A DNA stretch of 37,277 nt, taken from contig CAKZVL010000119.1 of NCBI GenBank assembly GCA_937922155.1, positions 1 to 37,277 on the forward strand, given 5' to 3'. Below are positions 34,399 to 37,277 of this stretch, in pieces. The translations under genes were made by a program, and so were the position numbers. The notes beneath the pieces were generated by a model, which ran no database searches, was not told the DNA's origin, and was given only the letters and a program-made list of their open reading frames with translations. Every line of letters starts with the position of its first letter. Position 1 is the stretch's first letter. This DNA is from an uncultured Paracoccaceae bacterium. Lineage in GTDB: Bacteria > Pseudomonadota > Alphaproteobacteria > Rhodobacterales > Rhodobacteraceae.

Positions 34399-34869
34399 AT
34401 GTCACGTCGTCACGCCGCTGAAAAACGCGAAGTTCTGCCAGACGCAAAGTTTGGTGATATCGTTCTGACTAAGTTCATGAACAACCTCATGGTTGATGGC
34501 AAAAAAGCCGTCGCCGAACGCATCGTCTATAACGCTTTTGATCGCGTTGAAGACAAGCTGAAGAAAAGCCCGGTTGAGGTGTTTCACGAGAGCCTGGACA
34601 ACATCAAACCGTCCGTCGAAGTGCGTTCGCGCCGCGTTGGTGGTGCCACCTATCAGGTGCCTGTTGATGTGCGCCCAGAGCGTCGTGAGGCGCTGGCCAT
34701 CCGTTGGTTGATTGCCGCTGCCAAGAAGCGCAACGAAAACACAATGGAAGAGCGTCTGGCGGGTGAGTTGATTGATGCAGTCAACGGTCGCGGCACTGCC
34801 GTGAAAAAGCGCGAAGACACACATAAAATGGCCGATGCGAACAAAGCATTCAGCCACTACCGCTGGTAA
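34399..34869 (+). CDS. rpsG: 30S ribosomal protein S7
   Basis: A 156-residue S7 of normal length. [19 protein letters not shown] starts it; [18 protein letters not shown], then [19 protein letters not shown] and the C-terminal [12 protein letters not shown] are family blocks. It binds the 16S rRNA 3' domain and in E. coli represses the str operon. ATG at 34399 has AAAGGG upstream. fusA begins 15 nt after its stop. Confidence 0.97.
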   Translation: MSRRHAAEKREVLPDAKFGDIVLTKFMNNLMVDGKKAVAERIVYNAFDRVEDKLKKSPVEVFHESLDNIKPSVEVRSRRVGGATYQVPVDVRPERREALAIRWLIAAAKKRNENTMEERLAGELIDAVNGRGTAVKKREDTHKMADANKAFSHYRW

Positions 34870-34884
34870 TAGGACACATCTGAT

Positions 34885-37002
34885 ATGGCACGTGAGTATC
34901 CTCTCGATCTGTACCGGAACTTTGGTATCATCGCGCACATTGATGCGGGTAAGACCACATGTTCCGAACGTATTCTGTATTATACAGGTAAAGAACATAA
35001 CATTGGCGAAGTGCACGATGGCGCGGCGACAATGGACTGGATGGAGCAAGAGCAGGAGCGAGGTATTACCATTACTTCGGCTGCGACGACGACATTCTGG
35101 GAACGCACAGAAGACGGTGCAACGCCGGATTCACCCAAGCACCGCATGAACATCATCGACACGCCCGGCCACGTTGACTTTACAATCGAAGTTGAGCGTT
35201 CGCTGGCGGTTCTGGATGGTGCGGTTTGTGTTCTTGACGCCAACGCTGGTGTTGAGCCGCAGACAGAAACGGTTTGGCGTCAGGCGGACCGTTACAAGGT
35301 TCCGCGCATGGTATTCGTCAACAAGATGGACAAAATCGGCGCTGACTTTTTCAAATGCGTTGCAATGGTCGAAGACCGCACAGGCGCGCGCGCCATTCCG
35401 GTGGCCTTTCCAATTGGGGCAGAAACGGAGCTGGAAGGCTTGGTTGATCTGGTCACTATGGAAGAATGGCTTTGGGAAGGTGAAGACCTTGGCGCCTCTT
35501 GGGTCAAAGCACCGATCCGTGACAGCCTGACAGCGCAAGCCGCTGAATGGCGTGAAAAGCTGGTCGAAGCAGCCGTTGAACAAGACGACGATGCGATGGA
35601 AGCCTATCTTGAAGGCACAGAGCCTGATGCGCCGACATTGCGCAAGCTGATCCGTAAGGCGTGTTTGTCACTGTCTTTCGTTCCAGTACTGGGTGGGTCT
35701 GCGTTTAAGAACAAAGGCGTTCAGCCACTATTGAACGCGGTTGTCGATTATCTGCCGTCACCATTGGACGTTGTTGATTACATGGGCTTTAAGCCCGGTG
35801 ATGAGACAGAAACACGTGACATCCCCCGCCGCGCGGATGATGACATGGCGTTTTCTGGCCTTGCGTTCAAAATCATGAACGACCCATTTGTTGGTTCTTT
35901 GACGTTTACCCGGATCTATTCGGGTCAGCTGAAAAAGGGCGACACCATGCTTAACTCCACCAAGGGGAACAAAGAGCGTGTGGGCCGTATGATGATGATG
36001 CACTCTAACGATCGTGAAGAGATCGATGAAGCATTCGCAGGCGATATCATCGCGCTGGGTGGTCTAAAGAACACCACAACTGGTGATACGCTTTGTGCGC
36101 AAAACGACCCTGTTGTTCTGGAAACAATGACCTTCCCTGATCCTGTGATCGAGATCGCTGTTGAGCCTAAGACAAAAGCAGACCAAGAGAAAATGGGCCT
36201 CGCCCTGCAACGTCTCTCTGCTGAGGATCCATCCTTCCGCGTGGAAACTGACCTTGAATCAGGTCAGACCATCATGAAGGGTATGGGCGAATTGCACCTC
36301 GACATTCTTGTCGACCGCATGAAGCGCGAGTTCAAAGTCGAAGCTAACATCGGTGCGCCACAGGTGGCCTATCGTGAAACCATTGGTCACGAAGTTGAAC
36401 ATACATATACTCACAAAAAGCAATCTGGTGGGTCTGGTCAGTATGGCGAAGTGAAAATGCTGATCTCTCCAACGGAGCCGGGCGAAGGATATTCGTTTGA
36501 ATCCAAGATCGTTGGTGGGTCTGTGCCCAAGGAATACATCCCGGGTGTTGAAAAAGGTATTTTGTCTGTGATGGACAACGGACCTTTGGCGGGCTTCCCT
36601 GTGATCGACTTTAAGGTGCAGCTGCTGGACGGTAAGTTCCACGATGTTGATAGCTCTATCATGGCGTTCGAAATCGCAGCACGTATGTGTATGCGCGAAG
36701 GCATGAAGAAAGCGGGCGCCAAGCTGCTTGAACCTATTATGAAGGTTGAAGTGATCACGCCGGAAGAACACACCGGTGGCATTATTGGCGATCTGACATC
36801 CCGTCGCGGTCAGGTATCTGGCCAAGAACCACGCGGTAACGCGATTGCAATCGATGCATTCGTGCCGCTGGCGAATATGTTCGGCTATATCAACACGTTG
36901 CGTTCCATGTCTTCGGGCCGTGCGCAGTTCACGATGCAGTTTGACCACTATGACCCAGTGCCGTCCAACATCTCTGAAGAAATTCAGTCTAAGTACGCAT
37001 AA
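34885..37002 (+). CDS. fusA: Elongation factor G
   Basis: A 705-residue translational GTPase of full length. G1 AHIDAGKTT (17-25), G3 DTPGH (92-96) and G4 NKMD (near 146) are intact, followed by domains II to V, including the tip-domain segment ([20 protein letters not shown]) and the C-terminal [15 protein letters not shown]. It moves tRNAs and mRNA through the ribosome after peptide transfer. It is cotranscribed with rpsL, rpsG and tuf. Confidence 0.98.
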   Translation: MAREYPLDLYRNFGIIAHIDAGKTTCSERILYYTGKEHNIGEVHDGAATMDWMEQEQERGITITSAATTTFWERTEDGATPDSPKHRMNIIDTPGHVDFTIEVERSLAVLDGAVCVLDANAGVEPQTETVWRQADRYKVPRMVFVNKMDKIGADFFKCVAMVEDRTGARAIPVAFPIGAETELEGLVDLVTMEEWLWEGEDLGASWVKAPIRDSLTAQAAEWREKLVEAAVEQDDDAMEAYLEGTEPDAPTLRKLIRKACLSLSFVPVLGGSAFKNKGVQPLLNAVVDYLPSPLDVVDYMGFKPGDETETRDIPRRADDDMAFSGLAFKIMNDPFVGSLTFTRIYSGQLKKGDTMLNSTKGNKERVGRMMMMHSNDREEIDEAFAGDIIALGGLKNTTTGDTLCAQNDPVVLETMTFPDPVIEIAVEPKTKADQEKMGLALQRLSAEDPSFRVETDLESGQTIMKGMGELHLDILVDRMKREFKVEANIGAPQVAYRETIGHEVEHTYTHKKQSGGSGQYGEVKMLISPTEPGEGYSFESKIVGGSVPKEYIPGVEKGILSVMDNGPLAGFPVIDFKVQLLDGKFHDVDSSIMAFEIAARMCMREGMKKAGAKLLEPIMKVEVITPEEHTGGIIGDLTSRRGQVSGQEPRGNAIAIDAFVPLANMFGYINTLRSMSSGRAQFTMQFDHYDPVPSNISEEIQSKYA

Positions 37003-37008
37003 AGGGGC

Positions 37009-37061
37009 GGCGGGTGAAAACCCGCCCTACCCAACACACGTAGGTCGGGCATCGCCCCGAC
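37009..37061 (+). promoter_or_regulatory. Two hairpins in the fusA-tuf spacer
   Basis: GGCGGGT-GAAA-ACCCGCC (37009-37026, a GNRA loop) and GTCGGG-CATCGC-CCCGAC (37044-37061) precede AAAGGAGG, the strong ribosome binding site of tuf. There is no T run. The arrangement parallels the rpsL-rpsG spacer. Confidence 0.6.
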
Positions 37062-37082
37062 ACCCCACAAAAGGAGGCCATC

Positions 37083-37277
37083 ATGGCTAAGGAAAAGTTT
37101 GAACGTAACAAACCACACGTGAACATTGGCACGATTGGCCACGTTGACCACGGTAAGACGACATTGACAGCGGCGATTACGAAGTACTTTGGTGACTTCC
37201 AAGCGTATGACGCGATTGACGGGGCGCCCGAGGAAAAGGCGCGTGGGATCACGATCTCAACCGCGCACGTGGAATAT
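37083..37277 (+). CDS. tuf: Elongation factor Tu, 5' part
   Basis: The first 65 codons of EF-Tu; the gene runs off the right edge. [20 protein letters not shown] and the G1 loop GHVDHGKTT (19-27) are followed by the switch I region with [10 protein letters not shown]. It delivers aminoacyl-tRNA to the ribosome. ATG at 37083 has AAAGGAGG about nine nt upstream. It is the last gene of the str operon in most relatives. Confidence 0.97.
   Translation, partial: MAKEKFERNKPHVNIGTIGHVDHGKTTLTAAITKYFGDFQAYDAIDGAPEEKARGITISTAHVEY

Overview
The window comes from an alphaproteobacterium, most likely a marine member of the Rhodobacterales (Roseobacter group). The evidence is the form of the ribosomal and RNA polymerase proteins (for example the repeated GAPASNIA tail of L10), a VPLPA-type C-terminal sorting signal, an RTX exoprotein, a glycine-betaine-type demethylation operon and a TTAA-N7-TTAACC CtrA-like box. 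No plasmid, phage, IS or CRISPR features were seen.

The backbone, all on the + strand, is the tRNA-Trp / secE-nusG / rplKA / rplJL / rpoBC / rpsL-rpsG-fusA-tuf region. In many bacteria this is nearly continuous; here it is opened at four junctions by accessory genes. (1) Between tRNA-Trp and secE: a choice-of-anchor L exported protein, a peptidoglycan-binding-domain protein and a sulfotransferase-like protein. (2) Between nusG and rplK: a Tat-exported MsrB-like protein (+) and, on the - strand, a small secreted protein, a glycosyltransferase plus acetyltransferase pair, and a cytochrome b561 plus degenerate Rieske-like pair. (3) Between rplL and rpoB: a - strand operon (XRE-cupin regulator, GFA-family protein, FAD/GcvT dehydrogenase, homocysteine S-methyltransferase, second FAD/GcvT dehydrogenase) and a free-methionine-(R)-sulfoxide reductase. 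(4) Between rpoC and rpsL: an RTX protein (-) and an EamA transporter (+). Left of the tRNA are two - strand lipid genes, an acyltransferase and a fatty acid desaturase. tuf runs off the right edge.

The operon in (3) reads as a coherent pathway: methyl transfer from betaine to homocysteine, then two flavoprotein demethylations of dimethylglycine and sarcosine toward glycine, with a GFA-type zinc protein that could deal with released formaldehyde, under a local regulator. This is inferred from family membership and gene order.

The most interesting non-coding signals are a 33-bp element found four times, each time directly 3' of a - strand gene and always in the same orientation; two related ~120-bp sequences flanking the 7.8-kb accessory block between rplL and rpoB; paired palindromes in the spacers of the housekeeping operons; a perfect 35-bp tandem duplication after rplL; and a palindrome over the -35 box of a small secreted protein gene. 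The most unusual protein is the Tat-exported Rieske-like protein whose second cluster-ligand histidine is replaced by arginine.
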